A DNA stretch of 64,000 nucleotides from Citrobacter rodentium NBRC 105723 = DSM 16636 (GCF_021278985.1 NZ_CP082833.1:310001-374000); one strand, 5' to 3'; counted from the stretch's first letter, positions 8,682 to 18,201 are shown. Notes: generated by a model not told the origin, from the letters alone. Made by a program: numbers and translations.

Positions 8682-9401
8682 TTATTTCAGGCTGCTGACC
8701 AGCGCCTTACGGTTGTCTTCGAGCGTCACCACCCGGCTGCACACGTCTTTACCGAACTGCTGGAAGTCTTTTTCCTGATTCTTCCATTCGTTCTGAATCG
8801 CCGTTTGCAACCCGCCGAGGCTGCCGAGCACGCCCTGTAACGGATTACCGCCGCCTTTCAGCACCGCCTTCGCGCCCATCTCATTGATGCTGTCCTGCAA
8901 AATGCCGCCCATCGCCTGGTTTACCAGCTGCTGGCCGTCGGCGCGCACCTGGTCGATGGCCTTATAATGGAACGTCAGACCGTCAGCGCGATGTTCGATA
9001 ATGCGATTCATCTGCTCTTTCAGTTGGGCATCCAGTTTCGTCAGACGACCGCGCATATTGCTGCTCTCGCCCACTTCTTTGGCAATGATGCTGTCCAGCG
9101 CGACGCGGCCTTTTTCCACGCGCGAACGCGCGCCTTCGTCAATCCACGGCAGCGCGCTGCGCAGTTCCGCCTGATAATCTTTCGCCTGCTCGCGCTGGGC
9201 GGCGCTCAGGGAATACTGTTTGCCGTTGTACATCACGTTGCCGTCCGGGGTGATCACCAGATTGCCGTTTTCCCCTTTCACCTGCACGGTTTGCGGGCTG
9301 AGAATCACATCGTCACGCGGGGTGACGCTGCACTGATAATCGGCGTGAGCGGCCATTGCCGTAAACGTTAGCACTGCCGCCAGCAGCGTTTTGCGCATCA
9401 T
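8682..9401 (-). CDS. yggN: DUF2884 family exported protein YggN
   Basis: This 239-residue protein has a clear signal peptide (MMRKTLLAAVLTFTAMAAHA, cleavage near residue 20), so it is exported to the periplasm. The body is charged and mostly helical (residues 75-140) and one cysteine pair is possible (C24 and the C in GKDVCSRVV). Its function is unknown. It matches K-12 YggN in length and position between ansB and yggL. The hairpin at 8642-8662 ends its transcript. Confidence 0.93.
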   Translation of the reverse strand: MMRKTLLAAVLTFTAMAAHADYQCSVTPRDDVILSPQTVQVKGENGNLVITPDGNVMYNGKQYSLSAAQREQAKDYQAELRSALPWIDEGARSRVEKGRVALDSIIAKEVGESSNMRGRLTKLDAQLKEQMNRIIEHRADGLTFHYKAIDQVRADGQQLVNQAMGGILQDSINEMGAKAVLKGGGNPLQGVLGSLGGLQTAIQNEWKNQEKDFQQFGKDVCSRVVTLEDNRKALVSSLK

Positions 9402-9450
9402 AACTTTCCCTCAAGACAAATCGGGCCGGCATTTGCCGACCCTGTGCTAC

Positions 9451-9777
9451 TTAGTCCCACCAGACGTCGAAAAGTTCGCTGGTGCGTACTTCTTCGAGCT
9501 TGCGCTCTTCTAACCATTTACGCACGATGGCCTGATGCTCTTCGGTGCACTGGCCGATCTCCTGCATGCAGATCAGACCTTCCCAGGCCAGATAGCCGCT
9601 GCCGTCAAAAGCCAGTTTGTTCGGCTCGATCACCTCATTGATAAAATCATCAACGGTTGTATCGATCTGCTCTTCAGATGTCCCTTCCGGGAAACGCCAT
9701 GCCACCGAAAATCCGAGCTCCTGGAATTCGTCGATGTGCATTTTCTTACGCAGACGACGACTACGGTTCTTTGCCAT
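9451..9777 (-). CDS. yggL: YggL family protein (50S ribosome-associated)
   Basis: This 108-residue cytosolic protein is DUF469/YggL; the family has been reported bound to the 50S ribosomal subunit. The basic N-terminus MAKNRSRRLRKKMHIDEF and the acidic tail ELFDVWWD are intact. The chosen ATG at 9777 overlaps the trmB stop codon by one base (TAATG), so the two genes are coupled. An in-frame ATG at 9807 lies inside trmB and was not used. Confidence 0.94.
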   Translation of the reverse strand: MAKNRSRRLRKKMHIDEFQELGFSVAWRFPEGTSEEQIDTTVDDFINEVIEPNKLAFDGSGYLAWEGLICMQEIGQCTEEHQAIVRKWLEERKLEEVRTSELFDVWWD

Positions 9778-10496
9778 TATTTCACCCTCTCGAACATTAA
9801 GTCCCATACGCCGTGGCCAAGACGATGCCCACGTTGTTCAAATTTGGTTACCGGACGCGAGGCCGGACGCGGTACATAATCGTTGCTCTCAGACAGGTTT
9901 TTATAACCGTCAATCGAGGACATCACTTCCAGCATATGTTCCGCATAGGCTTCCCAGTCGGTCGCCATGTGGAACACGCCGCCCGGCTTCAGCTTGCTTT
10001 TTACCTGTTCAGCAAACGGCACCTGAACGATACGGCGTTTATTATGACGCGCTTTATGCCACGGGTCAGGGAAAAAGAGTTGAACCATCGATAAAGAATT
10101 GTCAGGAATCATTTTGTGCAGCACTTCAACCGCGTCGTGACACATCACGCGCAGGTTCCCGACGCCCTCTTCATGCGCAGAGGCCAGACACGCGCCCACG
10201 CCCGGAGAATGTACTTCAATGCCAAGAAAGTTTTGCTCCGGGCACGCTTTCGCCATCGCCACCAGTGAAGCGCCCATACCAAAACCAATCTCAAGCGTCA
10301 CCGGCGCTTCACGGCCAAACAGCGTCGCAAAATCCAGCGGTTCCTCACTGAACTCAACGCCCATCACCGGCCAGTAGTTTTCCAGCGCGTGTTCCTGCCC
10401 TTTGGTCAGTCGTCCCTGGCGACGCACAAAACTACGTATCCGGCGCAGCGGACGGCCATTTTCATCAAATTCCGGTGAGATGACGTCATTTTTCAT
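9777..10496 (-). CDS. trmB: tRNA (guanine-N7-)-methyltransferase TrmB
   Basis: This 239-residue Rossmann-fold enzyme (TrmB/TrmI, formerly YggH) methylates N7 of G46 in the variable loop of tRNAs using SAM. The SAM motif is VTLEIGFGMGASL. QLFFPDPWHKARHNKRR is the catalytic/tRNA-binding stretch and TKFEQRGHRLGHGVWDL the conserved tail. I start it at ATG 10496 (MKNDVISPEF) as in K-12 rather than at 10538. It is divergent from mutY across about 160 bases. Confidence 0.96.
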   Translation of the reverse strand: MKNDVISPEFDENGRPLRRIRSFVRRQGRLTKGQEHALENYWPVMGVEFSEEPLDFATLFGREAPVTLEIGFGMGASLVAMAKACPEQNFLGIEVHSPGVGACLASAHEEGVGNLRVMCHDAVEVLHKMIPDNSLSMVQLFFPDPWHKARHNKRRIVQVPFAEQVKSKLKPGGVFHMATDWEAYAEHMLEVMSSIDGYKNLSESNDYVPRPASRPVTKFEQRGHRLGHGVWDLMFERVK

Positions 10497-10658
10497 AAAA
10501 GTTAAGTCTGCTTGTGATTGAGTTCTGAAAACGGGCATTATCCAAAGTTAGTGCCCGGATGCAAGCAAAGGAAGATGGCGCGCTGCGGAAAGTTCCGGTT
10601 TACACCCTGCCGCCGCTGTGCTGCAATCTTGCCCCCGACAATGATGATTCTGGTGACC

Positions 10659-11741
10659 ATGCAAGCGTCTCAATTTTCAGCCCAGGTTCTGGACTGGTAC
10701 GACAAATACGGGCGAAAAACCCTGCCCTGGCAAATTGACAAGACGCCTTACAAAGTATGGCTCTCGGAAGTGATGTTGCAACAGACTCAGGTTGCTACGG
10801 TTATCCCCTATTTTGAACGCTTTATGCGCCACTTCCCGACGGTAAACGATCTCGCTCATGCGCCGCTGGATGAAGTGCTGCACCTGTGGACCGGGCTGGG
10901 CTACTACGCCCGGGCGCGCAATCTGCACAAGGCTGCGCAGCAGGTCGCCACGCGGCATAACGGCATCTTCCCGGAAACGTTTGATGAAGTGGCGGCGCTG
11001 CCCGGCGTGGGCCGCTCTACCGCCGGCGCGGTGCTTTCGCTCTCGCTGGGTAAACCTTTTCCGATTCTCGACGGCAACGTCAAACGCGTGCTGGCGCGCT
11101 GCTATGCTGTTAGCGGCTGGCCTGGCAAAAAAGAGGTCGAAAAAAGGCTGTGGGAGCTGAGCGAGGCGGTCACGCCGGTAAATGGCGTGGAGCGCTTTAA
11201 TCAGGCGATGATGGATTTAGGCGCGATGGTCTGCACCCGCTCGAAGCCAAAATGTTCCCTCTGCCCGTTGCAGAACGGCTGCATCGCCGCCGCCAGTGAC
11301 AGCTGGTCGCTCTATCCCGGTAAAAAACCGAAGCAGACGCTACCGGAACGCACCGGCTATTTTTTACTGATGCAGCATGACGATGAAGTGCTGCTCACCC
11401 AGCGTCCGCCCAGCGGTCTGTGGGGGGGATTGTATTGCTTCCCGCAGTTCGCCAGCGAAGCGGAGCTGCGGGACTGGCTGGCGCAACGGCAGATTAGCGC
11501 GGATACTTTGACCCAGCTTACTGCGTTTCGCCATACCTTCAGCCATTTCCACTTAGATATTGTGCCTATGTGGCTTGGCGTGTCCTTAGCGGGTTCATGC
11601 ATGGATGAAGGCAACGCGCTCTGGTATAACTTAGCGCAACCGCCATCCGTTGGTCTGGCGGCTCCCGTGGAGCGTTTATTACAGCAGTTACGTACCGGTG
11701 CACCGGTCAACGCATCGGTCGATCAAGAGGATTTGTTATGA
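10659..11741 (+). CDS. mutY: Adenine DNA glycosylase MutY
   Basis: This 360-residue enzyme removes adenine mispaired with 8-oxoguanine in base-excision repair. The catalytic glutamate lies in WLSEVMLQQTQ, the helix-hairpin-helix is LPGVGRSTAGAVLS, and the catalytic aspartate is in ILDGNVKRV. The 4Fe-4S cluster cysteines follow in the pattern C-X6-C-X2-C-X5-C (CTRSKPKCSLCPLQNGC). The C-terminal Nudix-like domain recognises 8-oxoG. ATG 10659 gives the known MQASQFSAQVLDWY start. The protein ends in about ten residues (NASVDQEDLL) beyond the 350-residue K-12 end. Its stop overlaps the yggX start. Confidence 0.97.
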   Translation: MQASQFSAQVLDWYDKYGRKTLPWQIDKTPYKVWLSEVMLQQTQVATVIPYFERFMRHFPTVNDLAHAPLDEVLHLWTGLGYYARARNLHKAAQQVATRHNGIFPETFDEVAALPGVGRSTAGAVLSLSLGKPFPILDGNVKRVLARCYAVSGWPGKKEVEKRLWELSEAVTPVNGVERFNQAMMDLGAMVCTRSKPKCSLCPLQNGCIAAASDSWSLYPGKKPKQTLPERTGYFLLMQHDDEVLLTQRPPSGLWGGLYCFPQFASEAELRDWLAQRQISADTLTQLTAFRHTFSHFHLDIVPMWLGVSLAGSCMDEGNALWYNLAQPPSVGLAAPVERLLQQLRTGAPVNASVDQEDLL

Positions 11742-12010
11742 GCAGAACAATTTTTTGTACTTTCCTGCAGCGTGAAGCAGAAGGCCAGGATTTCCAGCTC
11801 TACCCGGGCGAACTGGGTAAACGCATTTATAACGAGATTTCAAAAGAGGCGTGGGCGCAGTGGCAGCACAAGCAGACCATGCTGATCAATGAAAAGAAAC
11901 TCAACATGATGAACGCCGATCACCGCAAACTGCTGGAGCAGGAGATGATCAACTTCCTGTTTGAGGGTAAAGATGTGCATATCGAAGGATACACGCCGGA
12001 AGAAAAATAA
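11738..12010 (+). CDS. yggX: Fe(2+)-trafficking protein YggX
   Basis: This 90-residue cytosolic protein protects iron-sulfur clusters from oxidative damage and belongs to the SoxRS regulon in enterics. The family start MSRTIFCTFLQREAEGQDFQ contains the conserved cysteine at position 7, and QHKQTMLINEKKLNMMN is the core helix. Its ATG overlaps the mutY TGA (ATGA). The same gene pair occurs in K-12, so MutY repair and Fe-S protection are co-expressed. Confidence 0.96.
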   Translation: MSRTIFCTFLQREAEGQDFQLYPGELGKRIYNEISKEAWAQWQHKQTMLINEKKLNMMNADHRKLLEQEMINFLFEGKDVHIEGYTPEEK

Positions 12011-12011
12011 T

Positions 12012-12070
12012 GCCTGGCCGGAGGTTATCCGGCCTGCAATCATGCCGTCGCCAGGCCGGATACCCTGCGG
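12012..12070. repeat. REP elements between yggX and mltC
   Basis: Two REP-type segments, CTGGCCGGAGGTTATCCGGC and CGTCGCCAGGCCGGATACCC, lie head to tail immediately after the yggX stop. Confidence 0.6.
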
Positions 12071-12112
12071 CGAAATGGCATAACGACAAACACAACACGC
12101 ACTCCCGGAATG

Positions 12113-13195
12113 ATGAAAAAATTACTCGCGCTTGCCGTTATTGCGCCGTTGCTCATCTCCTGTTCCAGTTCGACCAAAAAAGGCGATTCGTACAACGAAG
12201 CCTGGGTCAAGGATACCAACGGTTTTGATATTTTGATGGGGCAGTTTGCCCATAACATTGAAAACTTGTGGGGCTATCAGGAAGTGCTGATCGCCGGGCC
12301 AAAAGATTATGTAAAGTACACCGATCAGTATCAGACCCGCAGCCACATTAACTTCGACGCCGGTACGATTACCATTGAAACCATCGCCGGGACCGATCCG
12401 GCCTCCCATTTGCGCCGCGCGATTATCAAAACGCTGCTGATGGGCGATGACCCGGGTTCAATTGACCTCTACTCAGACGTCGATGATATCCAGATTTCCC
12501 GCCAACCGTTCCTCTACGGCCAGGTGCTCGATCACACCGGACAGCCGATCCGCTGGGAAGGCCGCGCCACCCAGTTCGCCGATTACCTGTTACAGTCGCG
12601 CCTGCAAAGCCGCAGCAACGGTATTCGCAAGATTTTCAGCGTAACGATTAACCTCGTGCCGAACCACCTGGATAAACGTGCGCATAAATACCTCGGCATG
12701 GTGCGTAAGGCCTCGCATAAATATGGCATTGACGAGTCGCTGATCCTGGCGATTATGCAGACCGAATCGTCATTTAACCCGTATGCGGTGAGTCGTTCCG
12801 ACGCGCTGGGGCTGATGCAGGTGGTGCAACACACCGCCGGGAAAGACGTCTTCCGCTCGCAGGGCCGCTCCGGTATGCCAGACCGCAGCTATCTGTTCGA
12901 TCCCGCCAGCAATATCGATACCGGCACCGCCTATCTGGCGATGCTCAATAACGTCTATCTGAGCGGTATTAATAACCCGACCTCGCGGCGTTATGCGGTT
13001 ATCACCGCCTATAACGGCGGCGCAGGCAGCGTGCTGCGCGTTTTTTCAAACGATAAAGTCCAGGCGGCGAATATTATTAACAGTATGACGCCAGGGGATG
13101 TCTACCAGACCCTGACCACCCGCCACCCGTCCGCTGAGTCACGGCGTTATCTCTATAAGGTAAACTCCGTGCAAAAATCCTGGCGACGCCAGTAA
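12113..13195 (+). CDS. mltC: Membrane-bound lytic murein transglycosylase C
   Basis: This 360-residue outer-membrane lipoprotein cleaves peptidoglycan glycan strands to form 1,6-anhydro-MurNAc ends. The lipobox LLISC places the lipidated cysteine at residue 17. The N-terminal DUF3393 domain runs to about residue 190. The SLT domain holds the catalytic glutamate in IMQTESSFNPYAVS, then SDALGLMQVV and AYNGGAGSVLRVF. Two adjacent ATGs (12110 and 12113) are possible; the second gives the family MKK start. It belongs to the mutY-yggX-mltC string. Confidence 0.95.
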   Translation: MKKLLALAVIAPLLISCSSSTKKGDSYNEAWVKDTNGFDILMGQFAHNIENLWGYQEVLIAGPKDYVKYTDQYQTRSHINFDAGTITIETIAGTDPASHLRRAIIKTLLMGDDPGSIDLYSDVDDIQISRQPFLYGQVLDHTGQPIRWEGRATQFADYLLQSRLQSRSNGIRKIFSVTINLVPNHLDKRAHKYLGMVRKASHKYGIDESLILAIMQTESSFNPYAVSRSDALGLMQVVQHTAGKDVFRSQGRSGMPDRSYLFDPASNIDTGTAYLAMLNNVYLSGINNPTSRRYAVITAYNGGAGSVLRVFSNDKVQAANIINSMTPGDVYQTLTTRHPSAESRRYLYKVNSVQKSWRRQ

Positions 13196-13202
13196 ATATC
13201 CG

Positions 13203-13232
13203 GCCCGCCATCGGCGAACCTGCCGGGCGGGC
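13203..13232 (+). terminator. GC-rich hairpin after mltC
   Basis: GCCCGCC (13203-13209) pairs with GGCGGGC (13226-13232) just after the mltC stop. There is no strong T-run, so this is a weak or factor-dependent terminator candidate. Confidence 0.4.
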
Positions 13233-13260
13233 TGCGACAAAAACGTTAACTTAGTCACCC

Positions 13261-13275
13261 TTTTGCATTGCAAAA
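13261..13275 (+). promoter_or_regulatory. Palindromic operator candidate upstream of nupG
   Basis: TTTTGCATTGCAAAA is a perfect 7-1-7 palindrome, followed at 13284-13304 by TTTGCAATTATTTGTCACAGC. K-12 nupG is controlled by CRP, CytR and DeoR. TTGCA-type half-sites resemble CytR targets and TCACA resembles a CRP half-site. The assignment is inference. Confidence 0.45.
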
Positions 13276-13406
13276 AGACATTGTTTGCAATTATTTGTCA
13301 CAGCTAACAAAAAAATGCCAGCACTCATTGATAGAATCACATCATTACGCAACGACTATTGTGCCAATTGAAACATTCATCAGCCTTATGATGTGAGGAA
13401 ATTAAC

Positions 13407-14663
13407 ATGAATCTTAAGCTGCAGTTGAAAATACTCTCTTTTCTGCAGTTCTGCCTGTGGGGGAGCTGGCTGACGACGCTCGGTTCCTACATGTTTGTCA
13501 CCCTCAAGTTTGACGGTGCTTCCATTGGCGCAGTGTACAGCTCGCTGGGGATCGCAGCGGTATTTATGCCGACGCTGCTGGGAATTGTGGCGGACAAATG
13601 GCTGAGCGCGAAGTGGGTTTACGCCATTTGTCATATCGTCGGCGCGGCCACGCTGTTTATGGCGGCGGAGGTCACCACGCCAGGCGCGATGTTCTTTGTG
13701 ATCCTGCTGAACTCGCTCGCCTACATGCCCACTCTCGGATTAATCAATACTATCTCCTATTACCGTCTCCAGTCTGCCGGGATGGATATCGTTACCGACT
13801 TCCCGCCGATTCGCATCTGGGGAACGATCGGGTTCATTATGGCGATGTGGGGCGTCAGCTTCTCCGGCTTCGAACTGAGCCATATGCAGCTGTATATCGG
13901 CGCCGTGCTGTCGGTCATACTGGTGCTGTTCACCCTGACGCTGCCGCACATTCCGGTTGCTAACCAGCAGAAAAATCAGAGCTGGACATCGATGCTGGGT
14001 CTGGACGCATTTGCGCTGTTTAAGAACAAGCGCATGGCGATCTTCTTCATCTTCTCAATGATGCTGGGAGCAGAGCTGCAAATCACCAACATGTTCGGTA
14101 ATACCTTCCTGCACAGCTTCGATAATGACCCGCTGTTCGCCGGAAGTTTTATCGTCGAGCACGCGTCGGTGATGATGTCGATTTCGCAGATCTCCGAAAC
14201 GCTGTTTATTCTGACCATCCCGTTCTTCCTGAGCCGCTACGGTATTAAGAACGTCATGCTGATCAGCATTGTGGCGTGGATGCTGCGCTTCGGCCTGTTT
14301 GCCTACGGCGATCCGTCACCGTTTGGCACCGTGCTGCTGGTCCTGTCGATGATTGTCTACGGCTGCGCCTTCGACTTCTTCAACATCTCGGGTTCGGTAT
14401 TCGTTGAAAAAGAAGTGCGTCCGGAGATCCGCGCCAGCGCGCAGGGGATGTTCCTGATGATGACCAACGGCTTCGGCTGCATTCTCGGCGGCGTGGTCAG
14501 CGGCAAGGTGGTGGAGCATTACACCCTGAACGGTATTACCGACTGGCAGACCGTGTGGCTGATTTTCGCCGGCTACTCGCTGGTGCTGGCCTTCGCCTTC
14601 GTGGCGCTGTTTAAGTACAAACATGTTCGCGTCCCGGCGGATGCGCAGCCTGTCGCACATTAA
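13407..14663 (+). CDS. nupG: Nucleoside:proton symporter NupG
   Basis: This 418-residue inner-membrane major-facilitator protein imports purine and pyrimidine nucleosides with protons. About twelve hydrophobic segments are visible from FLQFCLWGSWLTTLGSY near the N-terminus to LIFAGYSLVLAFAFVALF at the end. Length and N-terminus (MNLKLQLKILSFLQF) equal the K-12 protein. An AGGAAATT ribosome site precedes the ATG. The 211-bp upstream gap contains a palindrome typical of nucleoside-regulated promoters. It is convergent with speC across a BIME. Confidence 0.97.
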   Translation: MNLKLQLKILSFLQFCLWGSWLTTLGSYMFVTLKFDGASIGAVYSSLGIAAVFMPTLLGIVADKWLSAKWVYAICHIVGAATLFMAAEVTTPGAMFFVILLNSLAYMPTLGLINTISYYRLQSAGMDIVTDFPPIRIWGTIGFIMAMWGVSFSGFELSHMQLYIGAVLSVILVLFTLTLPHIPVANQQKNQSWTSMLGLDAFALFKNKRMAIFFIFSMMLGAELQITNMFGNTFLHSFDNDPLFAGSFIVEHASVMMSISQISETLFILTIPFFLSRYGIKNVMLISIVAWMLRFGLFAYGDPSPFGTVLLVLSMIVYGCAFDFFNISGSVFVEKEVRPEIRASAQGMFLMMTNGFGCILGGVVSGKVVEHYTLNGITDWQTVWLIFAGYSLVLAFAFVALFKYKHVRVPADAQPVAH

Positions 14664-14667
14664 TCTG

Positions 14668-14806
14668 TTTGCCGGATGGCGGCGTAAACGCCTTATCCGG
14701 CCTACAACCATGCGTTAATCCAGGCCGGGCAAGCAAAGCGAACCCGGCGTAAACGCCTTATCCGCCCTACAACCATGCGTTAACCACAGGACGGGCAAGC
14801 GAAGCG
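14668..14806. repeat. BIME cluster between nupG and speC
   Basis: A REP unit (GCCGGATGGCGGCGTAAACG, then CCTTATCCGGCCTACAA) is followed by two imperfect tandem copies of a 65-bp block. The copies start GGCGTAAACGCCTTATCC at about 14681 and 14746, and each continues with CCTACAACCATGCGTTAA. The BIME separates convergent nupG and speC. Confidence 0.8.
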
Positions 14807-14827
14807 CCCCCGGCAACCCACCCGCCG

Positions 14828-16963
14828 TTATTTCAGCACATACCCATACAGCCGCTTAATGCCATCGGCATCCTTCTCACTGTATACCCCCTGTAATTCC
14901 GGCGAGAAGCCCGGCAGCATATTTACCCCCTCTTCCAGCGCAAGGAAGTAGCGCTGCACCGCGCCGCCCCATACCTCGCCCGGCACCACGCACAGCACGC
15001 CTGGCGGATACGGCAGCGCGCCCTCAGCGGCTATGCGCCCTTCGGCCTCGCTGATACGCACCAGCTCGACCTCGCCGCGGATAAACGCGCTGTTGGCATC
15101 CTGTGGGTTCATCGCCACCTGCGGCAGACTCTCCTGACGGAACATCGCCTTTTGCAGATCCTTGACCGCAAAGCTGACGTACAGATCGTGCATCTCCTGA
15201 CACAGCGCGCGCAGCGTATAATCACGGTAGCGCTGCGGATATTTATTGAAGATGGACGGAAGCACCTCTGCAAGCGGCGTATCGTCTTCGATATGCCGCT
15301 CAAACTGCGCCAGCATCGCCACCAGATGCGCCATTTTCTCCGCGCTTTCGGCAGGCGTCAGCAGGAACAGGATTGAGTTGAGGTCGCACTTCTCCGGCAC
15401 TATGCCGTTTTCCCGCAGGTAGTGCGCCAGAATCGTCGCCGGTATGCCGAAGTCGGTATAGCGCCCGGTTTCAGCGTCAATACCCGGCGTGGTGAGCAGC
15501 AGTTTGCACGGGTCGACAAAATATTGATCGTCGGCATATCCGGCAAAGCCGTGCCATTTCGCGCCGGGTTCAAAGCTGAAGAAACGGCGCTCGCGGGCGA
15601 TGGTCGCCGTCGGATAATCCTGCCAGGCTTTTCCTTCAACCTCTGGCGGAATAAATGGCTGGATCAGCTTACAGCCAGCGAGTATAGCCTTACGCGCCTC
15701 AATGCCAAGCTCCACGCACTCCGCCCACAGACGACGCCCGCTCTCTCCTTCATGGATTTTTGCGTTGACGTCCAGCGCGGCGAACAGCGGATAGAACGGA
15801 CTGGTGGAGGCGTGCAGCATAAATGCGTTATTCAGCCGCTTGTGCGGACAGAAACGCGCCTGACCGCGAATATGATTATCTTTTTTGTGGATCTGCGACG
15901 TCTGGGAGAACCCCGCCTGCTGCTTGTGCACCGACTGGGTAACAAAAATCCCCGGATCGTTTTCATTCAGCTCCAGCAACAGCGGCGAGCTATCCGCCAT
16001 CATCGGAATAAACTGCTCGTAGCCGACCCAGGCGGAGTCGAACAGGATGTAATCGCAGAGATGGCCGATTTTGTCGATCACTTGACGGGCGTTATAGATG
16101 GTGCCGTCGTAGGTGCCAAGCTGGATGATCGCCAGGCGGAACGGACGCGGGTCGTCGGCTTTCTCTGGCACCGCTTGCCGAATCTGCGAGCGCAGGTACT
16201 CTTCGTGAAAACAGTGCTCATCAATGCCGCCGATAAAACCAAACGGATTGCGCGCCGCCTCCAGATACACCGGGGTCGCTCCGGCCTGGATCAGCGCGCC
16301 ATGATGGTTCGACTTGTGATTATTGCGATCGAACAGCACCAGATCGCCCCGCGTCAGCAGCGCATTCGTCACAACCTTATTGGCCGCCGAGGTGCCATTC
16401 AGCACAAAATAGGTTTTATCGGCATGAAAGACTTTCGCCGCGAACTTTTGCGCATGTTTGGCCGAGCCTTCGTGGATCAGTAAATCGCCCAGCCTGACGT
16501 CGGCGTTGCACATATCCGCGCGGAAAACATTCTCGCCAAAAAAGTCGTAGAAATGGCGACCGGCAGGATGCTTTTTAAAAAATGCGCCATGCTGATGCCC
16601 CGGACAGGCAAAGGTGCTGTTGCCCATCGCCACATACTGTACAAGGGTGTCGTAAAACGGCGGCAGCAGATTTTCTTCATACTGACGAGCGGCGGCATCC
16701 AGCTCCAGCCACTCCTGCTCATTGCCGCGAATGATCGCCATAACACCCGCGGGCGCATCGATTATCTCATCTGTCAGTATAAATACCGGCAGTTGAAAGC
16801 CGGTGCGCTTCAGCAACGTAAGAATGCCGCTACGGCTGTCGGCTACGGTCAGCACAACGGCGGCGACATCGGTAAAGTCGGTACTGTCCAGCGCCACGAC
16901 GCCACGGTGAGTAGATAAACGAGAAACCAGTTCACTACTGGCGGCAATGTTCATTGATTTCAT
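14828..16963 (-). CDS. speC: Constitutive (biosynthetic) ornithine decarboxylase
   Basis: This 711-residue PLP-dependent fold-I decarboxylase converts ornithine to putrescine, the first step of polyamine synthesis. The N-terminal wing domain spans about residues 1-105. The PLP lysine is in TQSVHKQQAGFSQ, and TYFVLNGTSAANK with ILFDSAWVGYEQF line the cofactor site. I choose ATG 16963 (MKSMNIAASSE), which reproduces the exact 711-residue K-12 length; the frame is open to 17011. A long leader and the divergent yqgA lie upstream. Confidence 0.97.
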   Translation of the reverse strand: MKSMNIAASSELVSRLSTHRGVVALDSTDFTDVAAVVLTVADSRSGILTLLKRTGFQLPVFILTDEIIDAPAGVMAIIRGNEQEWLELDAAARQYEENLLPPFYDTLVQYVAMGNSTFACPGHQHGAFFKKHPAGRHFYDFFGENVFRADMCNADVRLGDLLIHEGSAKHAQKFAAKVFHADKTYFVLNGTSAANKVVTNALLTRGDLVLFDRNNHKSNHHGALIQAGATPVYLEAARNPFGFIGGIDEHCFHEEYLRSQIRQAVPEKADDPRPFRLAIIQLGTYDGTIYNARQVIDKIGHLCDYILFDSAWVGYEQFIPMMADSSPLLLELNENDPGIFVTQSVHKQQAGFSQTSQIHKKDNHIRGQARFCPHKRLNNAFMLHASTSPFYPLFAALDVNAKIHEGESGRRLWAECVELGIEARKAILAGCKLIQPFIPPEVEGKAWQDYPTATIARERRFFSFEPGAKWHGFAGYADDQYFVDPCKLLLTTPGIDAETGRYTDFGIPATILAHYLRENGIVPEKCDLNSILFLLTPAESAEKMAHLVAMLAQFERHIEDDTPLAEVLPSIFNKYPQRYRDYTLRALCQEMHDLYVSFAVKDLQKAMFRQESLPQVAMNPQDANSAFIRGEVELVRISEAEGRIAAEGALPYPPGVLCVVPGEVWGGAVQRYFLALEEGVNMLPGFSPELQGVYSEKDADGIKRLYGYVLK

Positions 16964-17388
16964 AAGCGCAAAACCCGTTTCGGGAAAATAAAAGTCCCGG
17001 ACAAGGCGCATTGCCCTGTCCCACGAGATGTTGGGTCAAACTGATTACCAGCTCCGACCGCCAGACATCAGTAAAAGCAGAGCCTCTCTGATCTTACTGT
17101 TGTCCTGCAGTGAGCATGCGCTACCCTCACCGCATGGCGAGATAAAGGGGGAAGAAGGCGGAAAGGGGCAGGTATCGCGCTAAACGGCGATGCAGAAGGC
17201 GACGTATAAAAGCAGCATTCATCCCGTGCAGCCCCTGGCAGACTGAAGAAAATTCGCGCAATCATGGCACCTTTACTTAGCAGGGGCAAGATTTAATTCG
17301 GATGCACACTTGTTGCGGTTAAACAACACTGTAAATGAGAATCAGGTCATAATAATGCATTCTGACAATCTATTTAGCAGGAGCTAAC
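16964..17388. promoter_or_regulatory. Divergent intergenic region speC / yqgA
   Basis: This gap of about 425 bases lies between the divergent starts of speC and yqgA. It must hold both promoters and a long speC leader. An ATAATGCATTCTGACAATC stretch (about 17350-17368) and a good AGGAG site (17380-17384) serve yqgA. No supported gene is seen inside. Confidence 0.5.
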
Positions 17389-18096
17389 GTGGTAATCGGT
17401 CCTTTTATTAACGCCAGCGCAGTACTGTTCGGCGGCGTTATCGGCGCCCTTCTCAGCCAACGTTTACCGGAACGGATTCGTGTCTCAATGACCTCTATTT
17501 TCGGTCTGGCGTCGCTGGGTATTGGTATTTTACTGGTAGTCAAATGCGCCAATTTACCGGTAATGGTCCTGGCAACGCTGGTCGGCGCGCTGATTGGCGA
17601 GTTTTGCTATCTGGAAAAAGGCATCAATAACGCGGTTGCGAAGGCGCAGAAGCTGTTTATGAGGCCGGGCAAAAAGCAGCCCCATGAGTCGTTTATTCAG
17701 AACTACGTCGCGATTATTGTGCTGTTTTGCGCAAGCGGAACCGGCATCTTCGGCGCGATGCGCGAAGGGATGACCGGCGACCCGAGTATTCTGATCGCAA
17801 AATCGTTTCTCGACTTTTTTACCGCGATGATCTTCGCCTGTTCGCTTGGCATTGCGGTTTCCGCTATTTCGGCGCCAATGCTGCTCATCCAGCTCTCGCT
17901 GGCGACCTGCGTGGCTTTAATTTTACCGCTCACCACGCCTGCGATGATGGCCGATTTCAGCGCCGTAGGGGGATTGCTGCTGGTCGCCACCGGCCTGCGC
18001 ATCTGCGGCATAAAAATGTTCGCGGTGGTAAATATGCTCCCCGCCCTGCTGCTGGCGATGCCACTCTCCGCCGCCTGGACGGCGTTTTTCGCCTGA
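17389..18096 (+). CDS. yqgA: DUF554 family inner-membrane protein YqgA
   Basis: This 235-residue polytopic inner-membrane protein of the DUF554 family has unknown transport function. Six to seven hydrophobic segments are visible, for example INASAVLFGGVIGALL, MVLATLVGALIGEF, AIIVLFCASGTGIFGA and MLPALLLAMPLSAAW. It starts at GTG 17389 behind a CAGGAG site. It is the last core gene before the pheV tRNA, as in K-12. Confidence 0.94.
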   Translation: MVIGPFINASAVLFGGVIGALLSQRLPERIRVSMTSIFGLASLGIGILLVVKCANLPVMVLATLVGALIGEFCYLEKGINNAVAKAQKLFMRPGKKQPHESFIQNYVAIIVLFCASGTGIFGAMREGMTGDPSILIAKSFLDFFTAMIFACSLGIAVSAISAPMLLIQLSLATCVALILPLTTPAMMADFSAVGGLLLVATGLRICGIKMFAVVNMLPALLLAMPLSAAWTAFFA

Positions 18097-18201
18097 CAAT
18101 GGATGCAATAACCGCAAAGTGGTGATAGATTGTGCAGTCTGCGTTGATTTGAAGAAATTTCGTTGACGAAACGTGGTGAATCGGTTTTAATGCGCCCCGT
18201 T

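Noticed and set aside
15422..16483. 353-codon plus-strand frame over speC
   Set aside because: Antisense shadow of the well-supported speC gene.
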